In this document: positions 63,296 through 64,000 of the stretch, piece after piece | Layout of the letters: each line of letters begins with the position of its first letter | Numbering within the stretch: position 1 is the stretch's first letter | Assembly (NCBI GenBank): GCA_037893225.1 | Contig: JAZGUH010000925.1 | Span: forward strand, 1 to 64,000 | DNA: 64,000 nt | Reading direction: 5' to 3' | Origin: Hippasteria phrygiana | Lineage: Eukaryota > Echinodermata > Asteroidea > Valvatida > Goniasteridae | Translations under genes and position numbers: made by a program | The notes under the pieces: model-generated | The model's database searches: none | The model's input: the letters and a program-made list of their open reading frames with translations, nothing else | What the model was told of the DNA's origin: nothing

Positions 63296-64000
63296 AATTC
63301 TGAAAATAGGGTGAGTTTTCCTAGTAGCAGTGAAAACGAAGTGTTTGGTCCTGCGTGTATCTTCCATAGCATCACTGTGGGAAAATGAAAAAAGTAATTT
63401 ATATTTGCATATGTATTTTATATGAATAAGTAGGCATTTTAGAGTACAGTTATGCCGTATCGTTAATGGTCATTAATGTTTAGCCAGAGGTGTAACCAAA
63501 GGGTTTGCTGAGATTAATATTGATCATTTGAACGATATTTGAACCGTGGCAATTTCACACAGGGATTACGGTGGGGTCATTTTTAATTGATGCATGCACT
63601 TCTATTGGTGGCACTCTTTTGTTGAAAAAGAAAAAAGACGCCCTAGCAACAGTTGTCATACGTATGACAACACTTGGATTCACAAGAGCGTCCCCCAACT
63701 AAAGGCAACGAGTCGGTTGGTCAATCAGCAGTCGGCCATTTTTTCTGCATCGCAACAGATTTGTCAGTTTACATTTTCTGTTTGCTAGTTTTGAGTGTTT
63801 TACTTCATCTACAAAATTGGTAGTGTTGCTGAGTGGTCGGCTGTTCAGACTGCAGAAATTAAGAAGCTCTTTCAGTCCACAGTATGTGTGAACAAGTCAC
63901 AACATTTGCCTCCAGTTAATGGCAGCTCACAGGCACGTGTCAGATGGTTGCTTGTGAGTAGTTTCAGCATTTTGTAGAGTATTTTATGCTCGGAGAAGGA

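Overview
This is a window of a metazoan nuclear genome, not a prokaryote, phage or organelle. It has split genes with GT-AG introns, many transposon relics, tRNA-derived SINEs, long poly(C)/poly(G) runs and very low coding density. The mixture of Penelope, CR1-like, hAT, piggyBac-type, Harbinger-type and Helitron-type repeats, with compact conserved exons spread over large introns, suggests a marine invertebrate. A deuterostome such as an echinoderm or hemichordate is my best guess. That placement is inference; no marker gene here proves it.

The only host genes I can support are two tandem, same-strand paralogues of the alpha-arrestin (ARRDC) family. Gene A spans 16204-30562 (seven coding exons, about 405 residues). 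Gene B spans 50766-63295 (seven coding exons, about 446 residues). Their intron positions and phases match, both keep a Cys-Cys-x-Cys-Cys cluster at the start of the arrestin-C half, and both have a proline-rich C-terminal tail with PPSY. They look like a local duplication. Such proteins are usually membrane-trafficking adaptors that recruit HECT (NEDD4-type) ubiquitin ligases through PPxY.

Layout. 1-16.2 kb is repeat-rich intergenic DNA: small MITEs, poly(C) tracts, a nested block bounded by an inverted repeat at 2.9 and 5.85 kb, a highly homogeneous 200-bp satellite (17 copies, 8.6-12.0 kb), large hairpins and hAT termini. 16.2-30.6 kb is gene A; its introns carry inverted tRNA-SINEs, a Helitron/Helentron-like element packed with TGACGTCA palindromes (17.3-20.7 kb, itself split by a hAT), a Tc1 transposase relic split by a TTAA-flanked MITE, and two abutting TTAA MITEs. 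30.6-50.7 kb is intergenic: a 5'-truncated Penelope-like element with an open RT plus GIY-YIG frame, a broken CR1/jockey-type LINE, two pogo-like non-autonomous elements, a PHD-like zinc-finger tail on the minus strand, and two more copies of the TGACGTCA-rich element. 50.7-63.3 kb is gene B; its introns hold a tRNA-Ser/Leu-like SINE, a duplicated 0.3-kb block flanking exons 1-2, several MITEs, and a hAT element whose BED-like zinc finger has been split by an 11-bp minisatellite grown from its own coding sequence.

I see no operon-like or defence-like gene system. The most notable structures are the TGACGTCA-rich tandem Helitron-type modules, the satellite with inverted-repeat monomers, the minisatellite born inside a zinc finger, and the unusually well-matched last exon of the two arrestin genes.
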